Assembly (NCBI GenBank): GCA_964057225.1
Contig: OZ059899.1
Location: forward strand, 4,340,001-4,404,000
DNA length: 64,000 nucleotides
Direction: 5' to 3'
DNA from: Auanema rhodensis
Taxonomy: Eukaryota > Nematoda > Chromadorea > Rhabditida > Rhabditidae
Both the position numbers and the translations under genes were made by a program. Below the pieces are notes generated by a model that worked only from the letters and a program-made list of their open reading frames with translations, was not told where the DNA came from and did no database searches. Position 1 is the stretch's first letter, and every line of letters starts with the position of its first letter. This document shows positions 40,500 to 50,721 of this stretch, in pieces.

Positions 40500-40912
40500 T
40501 TTGGAATCACTCTTGGTTTGGAAAAACCGCGAGTGTTTCGTTATATGGGGGATGTTGACGTTGAATGAGTGACAAGAAATTCAGGTCGGTTATAGGGAAA
40601 AGTAAGAAAAGTTTGAAGATTGAGACGTGGCGTCTTTCGCCGAGAATCGTTATTAGATGAGAAAGAGTTTTAAAATCTTGGCCTGAGATCTGGCTCCGCC
40701 TATCTACCGTATTCTCTTTTCTTTATTCTTTTTCACAGATGTTCATCAATTATAAATTTTGTTGGTCTTCGCTCTTTCCAGCCTCAATCTTAATACTTTA
40801 CTCTAATTGAATTCTTGAAAGTATGAGAGAGATTTTCAGTCGTTTTATGTCCCCTTTTTATGCATAAGATTCTTTATATTTGTAGAGCTGAAGAAGGAAA
40901 AAAAATCAAAGA
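40500..40912 (-). other. Gypsy leader next to the polyprotein start
   Basis: Non-coding on the element's strand. The polyprotein ATG at 40499 is the first long-frame start after a leader of about 1,940 nt. The same DNA could hold the promoter of the antisense gene at 40913. Confidence 0.45.
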
Positions 40913-41446
40913 ATGGCTTATGAAGGTCTATCGGGAATGACTTTTGTCTTGAGAAAGCTGTACGCTGACCTCGTCTTGTATGATCAAGACGAAGTGTTAG
41001 CTTATAGGCCTCACCCAGACATGAGTAAGATGGTTGGTTAAAACAAAGAAACATGTTATGTTAATAAGAATTTTTAGTTTATTGAGGATTTAAAGATGCA
41101 TTATCTGGGAAGGGGATTAGTAAACTTCTCCCTAATGCAGGAAATAGCGGATGAGGTTGCAGCTATTGGGCGATGGTGCCTCACCGATTTGTGTGCGCAT
41201 TGGTATGAAAACCCCAATTTAATCGCATCCCCTTGGAATTGGTATGAGCATAAGCCTCATGATTTTCATGATTATATGTCTAAAATTTTGTTTAAAATTT
41301 ATTTGTTTTATGAACAGTCTCCTATGGGCTTATTGCTAAGGACCTCTGCGGATTCAGTGTATTCGCAGTATTTAGAGCCTAGCAATGAGCCCATCTCACA
41401 GCCTATAGAATTTGTGAGACAGTTGCATTTTAAATGGGGCTTTTAA
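40913..41446 (+). CDS. Antisense two-exon gene in the Gypsy leader, function unknown
   Basis: Exon 1 is 40913-41032 (ATG in context AAAGAATGG), the putative intron 41033-41077 (45 nt, GT...TTTTTAG), and exon 2 41078-41446, giving 162 codons. The intron contains in-frame stops, and the reading frame is continuous only if it is removed. An AATAAA lies 17 nt after the stop (41463-41468). The product has several Trp/Tyr/His residues (segments near WYENP and WNWYEH), no signal sequence and no membrane segment that I can see. I do not recognise the family. It runs opposite to the retroelement genes, within its leader, so it may be an antisense accessory gene, a captured host gene, or chance. If unspliced, the two parts would be 42 and 116 codons. 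Confidence 0.5.
41033..41077 (+). other. Putative 45-nt intron
   Basis: GT donor, AATTTTTAG acceptor, and a length typical of nematode introns. It contains two in-frame stops. Confidence 0.45.
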
Positions 41447-41462
41447 CAATTGTTTTATATAT

Positions 41463-41468
41463 AATAAA
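41463..41468 (+). promoter_or_regulatory. Candidate polyadenylation signal of the antisense gene
   Basis: AATAAA 17 nt after the stop codon at 41444-41446, followed by a CT run and a long T run (about 41491-41521). Confidence 0.5.
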
Positions 41469-41521
41469 TACTTAATTTCACTCATTTGTTCTCTCTCTCT
41501 CTTTTTTTTTTTTTTTTTTTT

Positions 41522-42439
41522 CATAACACAAACTTTGGTCGAGCTTATTAATAAAGAGGGAGTGCGTGCGCCTTGGGAAAATGGCTCATGTGCACGTTGA
41601 TTATTAAAAGCCGTGGGCGATTCTTTTCCGGAATGATTTTGGCATGCTAATGAGATTCCAAGAATATTTTAAAAAGATTGCTCATTTTACTAATGGACTG
41701 AGACCAAAGCTCGTTTATAAAACGCAATTTTTTTTTTCTTTAAACAATTTTACTAATTTATAGAATATTACAATATGAAGACTACGGTAGGTGTGTGGGA
41801 ATATCTTATGATGTTAGCAACAAAAATGAGCTGAGGAAGGTGACACATTCTACGGAGAAGAAAACATCCGTAGCCCATGTGCTTTCGCCAAAATGACCTG
41901 ACAGGCAATAAAATTTGTGCCAGGATTTTTCGGACTAGTGTGGTCTATTCTCACAATCAAAAAAAATAAAAACCGAATAACGGCTCCCGCAAAAATATTT
42001 AGTTAGCATGCTCTTTTACGCCTGAATTTAACTTTCAAATCTCTAGTCCTGACCACAATAAAATATTAAACTTTGTGCGCTTTCAAAATTTCATTCTAAC
42101 TCCTCGTTGCCAAATAATAATGTAATCAAAATTTCGTTTGGTGAAATTGTCCCCTATTTCGATCCAAACGTCCTCAAAAAAAAATGCAAGAGAAGCGGTG
42201 CAGGATACGGTATTATAAGGGTGGACACTCAGACGGTTTTATGAGTGGGGACAGCGGGTGAAATTTCAAAATTATATAGTCCTAGCTCTCTAAAAGAGAG
42301 ATCCCTTGTACCTGCACCTTATACAAGTTGGCGCCCTCATTATGTTGCTAACCGTGGAGGAAGTTTTCATTTAGATATCAAAATATGGACTTTTTATGCG
42401 AGTTTTTGCGACAAAAATGAGTTCGAGGTGGAACCTCCA
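41522..42439 (-). other. Gypsy 5' leader, non-coding
   Basis: About 920 bp between the antisense gene and the 5' LTR, AT-rich with short A/T runs. No gene with recognisable features on either strand. Confidence 0.5.
42420..42439 (-). promoter_or_regulatory. Candidate primer binding site
   Basis: On the minus strand TGGAGGTTCCACCTCGAAC follows the 5' LTR directly. It starts with TGG as expected for pairing with a tRNA CCA end and contains GTTC/GAAC T-arm-like sequence. Primer tRNA not assigned. Confidence 0.5.
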
Positions 42440-42805
42440 CGTTCCATTATGCTCCTACGTATATTGAACAGACCATTGTAGTCTGCTCAACTACGCGTAT
42501 AGTATTCCATAAGTGTAGCGGTATGGAAACAGAGCATAAGGATTACATAAGATAAGGAAATATATAGGTTTATTATACACAATACAATATCATTACAATA
42601 CAATAACACAAGGATAAAGTAAACTACATTTACAAGACAAAGACTAATATATAAGATTAACTAAGTTAGATGCAAACCGTCCATGGGCTTGCAAAGGGGC
42701 GAACTCCCGAATAGGGGCATGAGGGAAGGCGGTGCCATTCCTCATTCCTCTAGTCGGTCTGGCTCTAACCCTGCAGTTACATATATAGAGTCTCCGAATG
42801 GAACG
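42440..42805 (-). repeat. Gypsy element 5' LTR (366 bp)
   Basis: Direct repeat of 30735-31100 with two differences. It is bounded inside by the primer site and outside by the CTAC duplication. Confidence 0.93.
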
Positions 42806-42809
42806 CTAC
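42806..42809. repeat. Target-site duplication, right copy (CTAC)
   Basis: Partner of 30731-30734; lies at tRNA positions 18-21, the end of the A box. Confidence 0.9.
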
Positions 42810-42826
42810 CCCTGAGCTATATCCCC
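42806..42826 (-). pseudogene. tRNA-Ala, 5' part of copy split by the Gypsy element
   Basis: Positions 1-21 of the tRNA gene whose remainder is at 30680-30734. It keeps the A box but not the B box. Confidence 0.92.
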
Positions 42827-43002
42827 ACATTCGACAGAATATATGACTGTGAGTTTGTTCAAACTTGAAGAACCTCTTGATCAAAAATTTTGGTTGTGAA
42901 TATTAATTTCATAATCTAATTTTTCTTTCAATCATTTTGTAAATCTCCTGAAAAAAAATATATAAAAGTAAAGAACTTGAAGAATAAAACCAAAACTACT
43001 GT

Positions 43003-43074
43003 TGGAGATATGGGGAATCGAACCCCAGACTTCTTGCATGCAAAGCGAGCGCTCTACCCCTGAGCTATATCCCC
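43003..43074 (-). tRNA. tRNA-Ala (TGC), variant
   Basis: Array 3 no. 1: G40A, anticodon-stem C-A mismatch. Confidence 0.8.
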
Positions 43075-43250
43075 ACATTCGACAAAGTTAATGACTGTGA
43101 GTTTGTTCAAACTTGAAGAACCTCTTGATCAGAAATTTTAGTTGTGAATATTAATTTTCTAATCTAATTTTTCTTTCAATCATTTTGTAAATCTCCTGAA
43201 AAAAAATATATAAAAGTAAAGAACTTGAAGAATAAAACCAAAACTACTGT

Positions 43251-43322
43251 TGGAGATATGGGGAATCGAACCCCAGATTTCTCGCATGCAAAGCGAGCGC
43301 TCTACCCCTGAGCTATATCCCC
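43251..43322 (-). tRNA. tRNA-Ala (TGC)
   Basis: Array 3 no. 2: G45A only. Confidence 0.92.
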
Positions 43323-43499
43323 ACATTCGACAGAATATATGACTGTGAGTTTGTTCAAACTTGAAGAACCTCTTTATCAAAAATTTTAGTTTTGAATATT
43401 AATCTCCTAATCTAATTTTTGTTTTAATCATTTTGTAAATCTCCTGAAAAAAAATATAGAAAAGTAAAGAACTTGAAGAATAAAACCAAAAACTACTGT

Positions 43500-43571
43500 T
43501 GGAGATATGGGGAATCGAACCCCAGATTTCTCGCATGCAAAGCGAGCGCTCTACCCCTGAGCTATATCCCC
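43500..43571 (-). tRNA. tRNA-Ala (TGC)
   Basis: Array 3 no. 3: G45A only; first terminator is T5. Confidence 0.92.
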
Positions 43572-43748
43572 ACATTCGACAGAATATATGACTGTGAGTT
43601 TGTTCAAACTTGAAGAACCTCTTTATCAAAAATTTTAGTTTTGAATATTAATCTCCTAATCTAATTTTTGTTTTAATCATTTTGTAAATCTCCTGAAAAA
43701 AAATATAGAAAAGTAAAGAACTTGAAGAATAAAACCAAAAACTACTGT

Positions 43749-43820
43749 TGGAGATATGGGGAATCGAACCCCAGATTTCTCGCATGCAAAGCGAGCGCTC
43801 TACCCCTGAGCTATATCCCC
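43749..43820 (-). tRNA. tRNA-Ala (TGC)
   Basis: Array 3 no. 4: G45A only; first terminator is T5. Confidence 0.92.
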
Positions 43821-43997
43821 ACATTCGACAGAATATATGACTGTGAGTTTGTTCAAACTTGAAGAACCTCTTTATCAAAAATTTTAGTTTTGAATATTAA
43901 TCTCCTAATCTAATTTTTGTTTTAATCATTTTGTAAATCTCCTGAAAAAAAATATAGAAAAGTAAAGAACTTGAAGAATAAAACCAAAAACTACTGT

Positions 43998-44069
43998 TGG
44001 AGATATGGGGAATCGAACCCCAGATTTCTCGCATGCAAAGCGAGCGCTCTACCCCTGAGCTATATCCCC
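43998..44069 (-). tRNA. tRNA-Ala (TGC)
   Basis: Array 3 no. 5: G45A only; first terminator is T5. Confidence 0.92.
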
Positions 44070-44245
44070 ACATTCGACAGAATATATGACTGTGAGTTTG
44101 TTCAAACTTGAAGAACCTCTTTATCAAAAATTTTAGTTTTGAATATTAATCTCCTAATCTAATTTTTGTTTCAATCATTTTGTTAATCTCCTGAAAAAAA
44201 ATATAGAAAAGTTAAGAACTCGAAGAATAAAACCAAAACTACTGT

Positions 44246-44317
44246 TGGAGATATGGGGAATCGAACCCCAGACTTCTCGCATGCAAAGCGAGCGCTCTAC
44301 CCCTGAGCTATATCCCC
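44246..44317 (-). tRNA. tRNA-Ala (TGC)
   Basis: Array 3 no. 6: consensus. Confidence 0.95.
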
Positions 44318-44493
44318 ACATTCGACAGAATATATGACTGTGAGTTTGTTCAAACTTGAAGAACCTCTTGAGCAAAAATTTTGGTTGTGAATATTAATTT
44401 CATAATCTAATTTTTCTTTCAATCATTTTGTTAATCTCCTGAAAAAAAATATAGGAAAGTTAAGAACTCGAAGAATAAAACCAAAACTACTGT

Positions 44494-44565
44494 TGGAGAT
44501 ATGGGGAATCGAACCCCAGACTTCTCGCATGCAAAGCGAGCGCTCTACCCCTGAGCTATATCCCC
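44494..44565 (-). tRNA. tRNA-Ala (TGC)
   Basis: Array 3 no. 7: consensus. Confidence 0.95.
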
Positions 44566-44741
44566 ACATTCGACAGAATATATGACTGTGAGTTTGTTCA
44601 AACTTGAAGAACCTCTTGAGCAAAAATTTTGGTTGTGAATATTAATTTCATAATCTAATTTTTCTTTCAATCATTTTGTAAATCTCCTGAAAAAAAATAT
44701 ATAAAAGTAAAGAACTTGAAGAATAAAACCAAAACTACTGT

Positions 44742-44813
44742 TGGAGATATGGGGAATCGAACCCCAGACTTCTTGCATGCAAAGCGAGCGCTCTACCCCT
44801 GAGCTATATCCCC
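44742..44813 (-). tRNA. tRNA-Ala (TGC), variant
   Basis: Array 3 no. 8: G40A. Confidence 0.8.
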
Positions 44814-44989
44814 ACATTCGACAAAGTTAATGACTGTGAGTTTGTTCAAACTTGAAGAACCTCTTGATCAGAAATTTTAGTTGTGAATATTAATTTCCTA
44901 ATCTAATTTTTCTTTCAATCATTTTGTAAATCTCCTGAAAAAAAATATATAAAAGTAAAGAACTTGAAGAATAAAACCAACACTACTGT

Positions 44990-45061
44990 TGGAGATATGG
45001 GGAATCGAACCCCAGACTTCTCGCATGCAAAGCGAGCGCTCTACCCCTGAGCTATATCCCC
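44990..45061 (-). tRNA. tRNA-Ala (TGC)
   Basis: Array 3 no. 9: consensus; first terminator run changed (AGTGTTGG), second T4 kept. Confidence 0.94.
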
Positions 45062-45237
45062 ACATTCGACAGAATATATGACTGTGAGTTTGTTCAAACT
45101 TGAAGAACCTCTTGATCAAAAATTTTGGTTGTGAATATTAATTTCATAATCTAATTTTTCTTTCAATCATTTTGTAAATCTCCTGAAAAAAAATATATAA
45201 AAGTAAAGAACTTGAAGAATAAAACCAAAACTACTGT

Positions 45238-45309
45238 TGGAGATATGGGGAATCGAACCCCAGACTTCTTGCATGCAAAGCGAGCGCTCTACCCCTGAGC
45301 TATATCCCC
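45238..45309 (-). tRNA. tRNA-Ala (TGC), variant
   Basis: Array 3 no. 10: G40A. Confidence 0.8.
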
Positions 45310-45485
45310 AAATTCGACAGAATATATGACTGTGAGTTTGTTCAAACTTGAAGAACCTCTTGATCAGAAATTTTAGTTGTGAATATTAATTTCCTAATCT
45401 AATTTTTCTTTCAATCATTTTGTAAATCTCCTGAAAAAAAATATATAAAAGTAAAGAACTTGAAGAATAAAACCAAAACTACTGT

Positions 45486-45557
45486 TGGAGATATGGGGAA
45501 TCGAACCCCAGATTTCTCGCATGCAAAGCGAGCGCTCTACCCCTGAGCTATATCCCC
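45486..45557 (-). tRNA. tRNA-Ala (TGC)
   Basis: Array 3 no. 11: G45A only. Confidence 0.92.
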
Positions 45558-45733
45558 ACATTCGACAGAATATATGACTGTGAGTTTGTTCAAACTTAAA
45601 GAACCTCTTTATCAAAAATTTTAGTTGTGAATATTAATCTCCTAATCTAATTTTTGTTTTAATCATTTTGTAAATCTCCTGAAAAAAAATATATAAAAGT
45701 AAAGAACTTGAAGAATAAAACCAAAACTACTGT

Positions 45734-45805
45734 TGGAGATATGGGGAATCGAACCCCAGACTTCTCGCATGCAAAGCGAGCGCTCTACCCCTGAGCTATA
45801 TCCCC
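45734..45805 (-). tRNA. tRNA-Ala (TGC)
   Basis: Array 3 no. 12: consensus. Confidence 0.95.
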
Positions 45806-45981
45806 ACATTCGACAGAATATATGACTGTGAGTTTGTTCAAACTTGAAGAACCTCTTGATCAAAAATTTTAGTTGTGAATATTAATTTCCTAATCTAATT
45901 GTTCTTTCAATCATTTTGTAAATCTCCTGAAAAAAAATATAGAAAAGTAAAGAACTTGAAGAATAAAACCAAAACTACTGT

Positions 45982-46053
45982 TGGAGATGTGAGGAATCGA
46001 ACCCCAGACTTCTCGCATGCAAAGCGAGCGCTCGACTCCTGAGCTATATCCCC
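45982..46053 (-). tRNA. tRNA-Ala (TGC), multiply mutated, likely decayed
   Basis: Array 3 no. 13: T65C (acceptor A7-C65), C62T (wobble), A20C and G17A in the D loop. Confidence 0.6.
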
Positions 46054-46229
46054 ACATTTGACAGAATATATGACTGTGAGTTTGTTCAAACTTGAAGAAG
46101 CTCTTGATCAAAAATTTTAGTTGTGAATATTAATCTCCTAATCTAATTTTTGTTTCAATCATTTTGTAAATCTCTTGAAAAAAAATATAGAAAAGTTAAG
46201 AACTCGAAGAATAAAACCAAAACTACTGT

Positions 46230-46301
46230 TGGAGATATGGGGAATCGAACCCCAGACTTCTCGCATGCAAAGCGAGCGCTCTACCCCTGAGCTATATCCC
46301 C
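46230..46301 (-). tRNA. tRNA-Ala (TGC)
   Basis: Array 3 no. 14: consensus. Confidence 0.95.
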
Positions 46302-46477
46302 ACATTCGACAGAATATATGACTGTTAGTTTGTTCAAACTTGAAGAACCTCTTGATCAAAAATTTTAGTTGTGAATATTAATTTCCTAATCTAATTTTTC
46401 TTTCAATCATTTTGTAAATCTCCTGAAAAAAAATATATAAAAGTAAAGAACTTGAAGAATAAAACCAAAACTACTGT

Positions 46478-46549
46478 TGGAGATATGGGGAATCGAACCC
46501 CATACTTCTTGCATGCAAAGCGAGCGCTCTACCCCTGAGCTATATCCGC
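46478..46549 (-). tRNA. tRNA-Ala (TGC), multiply mutated, likely decayed
   Basis: Array 3 no. 15: G2C (acceptor), G40A (anticodon stem), C47A. Confidence 0.62.
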
Positions 46550-46725
46550 ACATTCGACAGAGTTAATGACTGTGAGTTTCTTCAAACTTGAAGAAGCTCT
46601 TGATCAAAAATTTTAGTTGTGAATATTAATCTCCTAATCTAATTTTTGTTTCAATCATTTTGTGAATCTCCTGAAAAAAAATATAGAAACGATAAGAACT
46701 CGAAGAATAAAACCAAAACTACTGT

Positions 46726-46797
46726 TGGAGATATGGGGAATCGAACCCCAGACTTCTCGCATGCAAAGCGAGCGCTCTACCCCTGAGCTATATCCCC
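46726..46797 (-). tRNA. tRNA-Ala (TGC)
   Basis: Array 3 no. 16: consensus. Confidence 0.95.
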
Positions 46798-46973
46798 ACA
46801 TTTGACAGAATATATGACTGTGAGTTTTTTCAAACTTGAAGAAGCTCTTGATCAAAAATTTTAGTTGTAAATATTAATCTCCTAATCTAATTTTTGTTTC
46901 AATCATTTTGTAAATCTCTTGAAAAAAAATATAGAAAAGTTAAGAACTCGAAGAATAAAACCAAAACTACTGT

Positions 46974-47045
46974 TGGAGATATGGGGAATCGAACCCCAGA
47001 CTTCTCGCATGCAAAGCGAGCGCTCTACCCCTGAGCTATATCCCC
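46974..47045 (-). tRNA. tRNA-Ala (TGC)
   Basis: Array 3 no. 17: consensus. Confidence 0.95.
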
Positions 47046-47221
47046 ACATTCGACAAAATATATGACTGTGAGTTTGTTCAAACTTGAAGAACCTCTTGAT
47101 CAAAAATTTTAGTTGTGAATATTAATTTCCTAATCTAATTTTTCTTTCAATCATTTTGTAAAATTCCTGAAAAAAAATATATAAAAGTAAAGAACTTGAA
47201 GAATAAAACCAAAACTACTGT

Positions 47222-47293
47222 TGGAGATATGGGGAATCGAACCCCAGACTTCTCGCATGCAAAGCGAGCGCTCTACCCCTGAGCTATATCCCC
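47222..47293 (-). tRNA. tRNA-Ala (TGC)
   Basis: Array 3 no. 18: consensus. Confidence 0.95.
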
Positions 47294-47468
47294 AAATTCG
47301 ACAGAATATATGACTGTGAGTTTGTTCGAACTTGAAGAACCTCTTGATCAAAAATTTTAGTTGTGAATATTAATCTCCTAATCTAATTTTTGTTTCAATC
47401 ATTTTGTAAATCTCTTGAAAAAAATATAGAAAAGTAAAGAACTTGAAGAATAAAACCAAAACTACTGT

Positions 47469-47540
47469 TGGAGATATGGGGAATCGAACCCCAGACTTCT
47501 CGCATGCAAAGCGAGCGCTCTACCCCTGAGCTATATCCCC
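47469..47540 (-). tRNA. tRNA-Ala (TGC)
   Basis: Array 3 no. 19: consensus. Confidence 0.95.
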
Positions 47541-47716
47541 ACATCCGACAGAGTTAATGACTGTGAGTTTGTTCAAACTTGAAGAACCTCTTGATCAAAA
47601 ATTTTAGTTGTAAATATTAATTTTCTAATCTAATTTTTCTTTCAATCATTTTCTAAATTTTCTGAAAAAAAATATATAAAAGTAAAGAACTTGAAGAATA
47701 AAACCAAAACTACTGT

Positions 47717-47788
47717 TGGAGATATGGGGAATCGAACCCCAGACTTCTCGCATGCAAAGCGAGCGCTCTACCCCTGAGCTATATCCCC
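47717..47788 (-). tRNA. tRNA-Ala (TGC)
   Basis: Array 3 no. 20: consensus. Confidence 0.95.
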
Positions 47789-47964
47789 ACATTCGACAGA
47801 ATATATGACTGTGAGTTTGTTCAAACTTGAAGAACCTCTTGATCAAAAATTTTAGTTGTGAATATTAATTTCCTAATCTAATTGTTCTTTCAATCATTTT
47901 GTAAATCTCCTGAAAAAAAATATAGAAAAGTAAAGAACTTGAAGAATAAAACCAAAACTACTGT

Positions 47965-48036
47965 TGGAGATGTGAGGAATCGAACCCCAGACTTCTCGCA
48001 TGCAAAGCGAGCGCTCGACTCCTGAGCTATATCCCC
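47965..48036 (-). tRNA. tRNA-Ala (TGC), multiply mutated, likely decayed
   Basis: Array 3 no. 21: T65C, C62T, A20C, G17A, as at 45982. Confidence 0.6.
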
Positions 48037-48212
48037 ACATTTGACAGAATATATGACTGTGAGTTTTTTCAAACTTGAAGAAGCTCTTGATCAAAAATTT
48101 TAGTTGTGAATATTAATCTCCTAATCTAATTTTTGTTTCAATCATTTTGTTAATCTCCTGAAAAAAAATATAGAAAAGTAAAGAACTTGAAGAATAAAAC
48201 CAAAACTACTGT

Positions 48213-48284
48213 TGGAGATATGGGGAATCGAACCCCAGACTTCTCGCATGCAAAGCGAGCGCTCTACCCCTGAGCTATATCCCC
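48213..48284 (-). tRNA. tRNA-Ala (TGC)
   Basis: Array 3 no. 22: consensus. Confidence 0.95.
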
Positions 48285-48460
48285 ACATTCGACAGAATAT
48301 ATGACTGTGAGTTTGTTCAAACTTGAAGAACCTCTTGATCAAAAATTTTGGTTGTGAATATTAATTTCCTAATCTAATTTTTCTTACAATCATTTTGTAA
48401 ATCTCCTGAAAAAAAATATAGAAAAGTGAAGAACTTGAAGAATAAAACCAAAACTACTAT

Positions 48461-48532
48461 TGGAGATATGAGGAATCGAACCCCAGACTTCTCGCATGCA
48501 AAGCGAGCGCTCGACCCCTGAGCTATATCCCC
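48461..48532 (-). tRNA. tRNA-Ala (TGC), variant
   Basis: Array 3 no. 23: C62T (wobble) and A20C. Confidence 0.82.
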
Positions 48533-48708
48533 ACATTTGACAGAATATATGACTGTGAGTTTTTTCAAACTTGAAGAACCTCTTTATCAAAAATTTTAGT
48601 TTTGAATATTAATCTCCTAATCTAATTTTTGTTTTAATCATTTTGTAAATCTCTTGAAAAAAAATATAGAAAAGTTAAGAACTCGAAGAATAAAACCAAA
48701 ACTACTGT

Positions 48709-48780
48709 TGGAGATATGGGGAATCGAACCCCAGACTTCTCGCATGCAAAGCGAGCGCTCTACCCCTGAGCTATATCCCC
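48709..48780 (-). tRNA. tRNA-Ala (TGC)
   Basis: Array 3 no. 24: consensus. Confidence 0.95.
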
Positions 48781-48956
48781 ACATTCGACAAAATATATGA
48801 CTGTGAGTTTGTTCAAACTTGAAGAACCTCTTGATCAAAAATTTTAGTTGTGAATATTAATTTCCTAATCTAATTTTTCTTTCAATCATTTTGTAAAATT
48901 CCTGAAAAAAAATATATAAAAGTAAAGAACTTGAAGAATAAAACCAAAACTACTGT

Positions 48957-49028
48957 TGGAGATATGGGGAATCGAACCCCAGACTTCTCGCATGCAAAGC
49001 GAGCGCTCTACCCCTGAGCTATATCCCC
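48957..49028 (-). tRNA. tRNA-Ala (TGC)
   Basis: Array 3 no. 25: consensus. Confidence 0.95.
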
Positions 49029-49203
49029 ACATTCGACAGAATATATGACTGTGAGTTTGTTCAAACTTGAAGAACCTCTTGATCAAAAATTTTAGTTGTG
49101 AATATTAATCTCCTAATCTAATTTTTGTTTCAATCATTTTGTAAATCTCTTGAAAAAAATATAGAAAAGTAAAGAACTTGAAGAATAAAACCAAAACTAC
49201 TGT

Positions 49204-49275
49204 TGGAGATATGGGGAATCGAACCCCAGACTTCTCGCATGCAAAGCGAGCGCTCTACCCCTGAGCTATATCCCC
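49204..49275 (-). tRNA. tRNA-Ala (TGC)
   Basis: Array 3 no. 26: consensus. Confidence 0.95.
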
Positions 49276-49451
49276 ACATCCGACAGAGTTAATGACTGTG
49301 AGTTTGTTCAAACTTGAAGAACCTCTTGATCAAAAATTTTAGTTGTAAATATTAATTTTCTAATCTAATTTTTCTTTCAATCATTTTCTAAATTTTCTGA
49401 AAAAAAATATATAAAAGTAAAGAACTTGAAGAATAAAACCAAAACTACTGT

Positions 49452-49523
49452 TGGAGATATGGGGAATCGAACCCCAGACTTCTCGCATGCAAAGCGAGCG
49501 CTCTACCCCTGAGCTATATCCCC
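49452..49523 (-). tRNA. tRNA-Ala (TGC)
   Basis: Array 3 no. 27: consensus. Confidence 0.95.
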
Positions 49524-49699
49524 ACATTCGACAGAATATATGACTGTGAGTTTGTTCAAACTTGAAGAACCTCTTGATCAAAAATTTTGGTTGTGAATAT
49601 TAATTTCCTAATCTAATTTTTCTTACAATCATTTTGTAAATCTCCTGAAAAAAAATATAGAAAAGTAAAGAACTTGAAGAATAAAACCAAAACTACTGT

Positions 49700-49771
49700 T
49701 GGAGATATGAGGAATCGAACCCCAGACTTCTCGCATGCAAAGCGAGCGCTCGACCCCTGAGCTATATCCCC
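49700..49771 (-). tRNA. tRNA-Ala (TGC), variant
   Basis: Array 3 no. 28: C62T and A20C; its upstream spacer has lost about 40 bp. Confidence 0.82.
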
Positions 49772-49905
49772 ACATTTGACAGAATATATGACTGTGAGTT
49801 TTTTCAAACTTGAATAATCTAATTTTTGTTTCAATCATTTTGTTAATCTCCTGAAAAAAACTATAGAAAAGTAAAGAACTTGAAGAATAAAACCAAAACT
49901 ACTGT

Positions 49906-49977
49906 TGGAGATATGGGGAATCGAACCCCAGACTTCTCGCATGCAAAGCGAGCGCTCTACCCCTGAGCTATATCCAT
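49906..49977 (-). tRNA. tRNA-Ala (TGC), variant
   Basis: Array 3 no. 29: G1A and G2T, opening the end of the acceptor stem. Confidence 0.7.
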
Positions 49978-50153
49978 ACATCCGACAGAGTTAATGACTG
50001 TGAGTTTGTTCAAACTTGAAGAACCTCTTGATCAAAAATTTTGGTTGTGAATATTAATTTCATAATCTAATTTTTCTTTCAATCATTTTGTAAATCTCCT
50101 GAAAAAAAATATATAAAAGTAAAGAACTTGAAGAATAAAACCAAAACTACTGT

Positions 50154-50225
50154 TGGAGATATGGGGAATCGAACCCCAGACTTCTCGCATGCAAAGCGAG
50201 CGCTCTACCCCTGAGCTATATCCCC
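50154..50225 (-). tRNA. tRNA-Ala (TGC)
   Basis: Array 3 no. 30: consensus. Confidence 0.95.
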
Positions 50226-50401
50226 ACATTCGACAGAATATATGACTGTGAGTTTGTTCAAACTTGAAGAACCTCTTGATCAAAAATTTTGGTTGTGAAT
50301 ATTAATTTCCTAATCTAATTTTTCTTACAATCATTTTGTAAATCTCCTGAAAAAAAATATAGAAAAGTGAAGAACTTGAAGAATAAAACCAAAACTACTG
50401 T

Positions 50402-50473
50402 TGGAGATATGAGGAATCGAACCCCAGACTTCTCGCATGCAAAGCGAGCGCTCGACCCCTGAGCTATATCCCC
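50402..50473 (-). tRNA. tRNA-Ala (TGC), variant
   Basis: Array 3 no. 31: C62T and A20C. Confidence 0.82.
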
Positions 50474-50649
50474 ACATTTGACAGAATATATGACTGTGAG
50501 TTTTTTCAAACTTGAAGAACCTCTTTATCAAAAATTTTAGTTTTGAATATTAATCTCCTAATCTAATTTTTGTTTTAATCATTTTGTAAATCTCTTGAAA
50601 AAAAATATATAAAAGTAAAGAACTTGAAGAATAAAACCAAAACTACTGT

Positions 50650-50721
50650 TGGAGATATGGGGAATCGAACCCCAGACTTCTTGCATGCAAAGCGAGCGCT
50701 CTACCCCTGAGCTATATCCCC
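50650..50721 (-). tRNA. tRNA-Ala (TGC), variant
   Basis: Array 3 no. 32: G40A; duplicate of 43003. Confidence 0.8.

Larger units (their letters stand above)
30735..42805 (-). mobile_element. Ty3/Gypsy-type LTR retroelement, gag-env-pol order, 12,071 bp
   Basis: Two 366-bp LTRs with two differences enclose a minus-strand coding region. Order along the element: 5' LTR (42440-42805), long leader with an antisense gene, one 2,557-codon gag/env-like/protease/RT/RNase H frame (40499-32826), the integrase core in another frame (32875-31802), about 700 bp without genes, 3' LTR. Integrase after RNase H, a DD35E core and a GPY-type C-terminal motif place it in Ty3/Gypsy. The target duplication and near-identical LTRs mean a recent insertion. 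The integrase frame break makes this copy defective unless it is a sequencing error. Confidence 0.95.
42949..50595 (-). repeat. Higher-order repeat, copy 1 (31 units, 7,647 bp)
   Basis: Every tRNA position from 43003 to 50402 recurs exactly 7,647 bp further on with the same private variants, including the rare T65C/C62T/A20C/G17A copy and the unit with the spacer deletion. The left edge is set by a C/T difference at 42948 versus 50595. I saw no difference in the stretches I compared. Confidence 0.88.

Noticed and set aside
41522..42439. Nested element in the Gypsy leader, suggested by TTGGCGCCCTCA near 42330
   Set aside because: It resembles an LTR/primer-site junction, but I could not find a matching repeat nearby.
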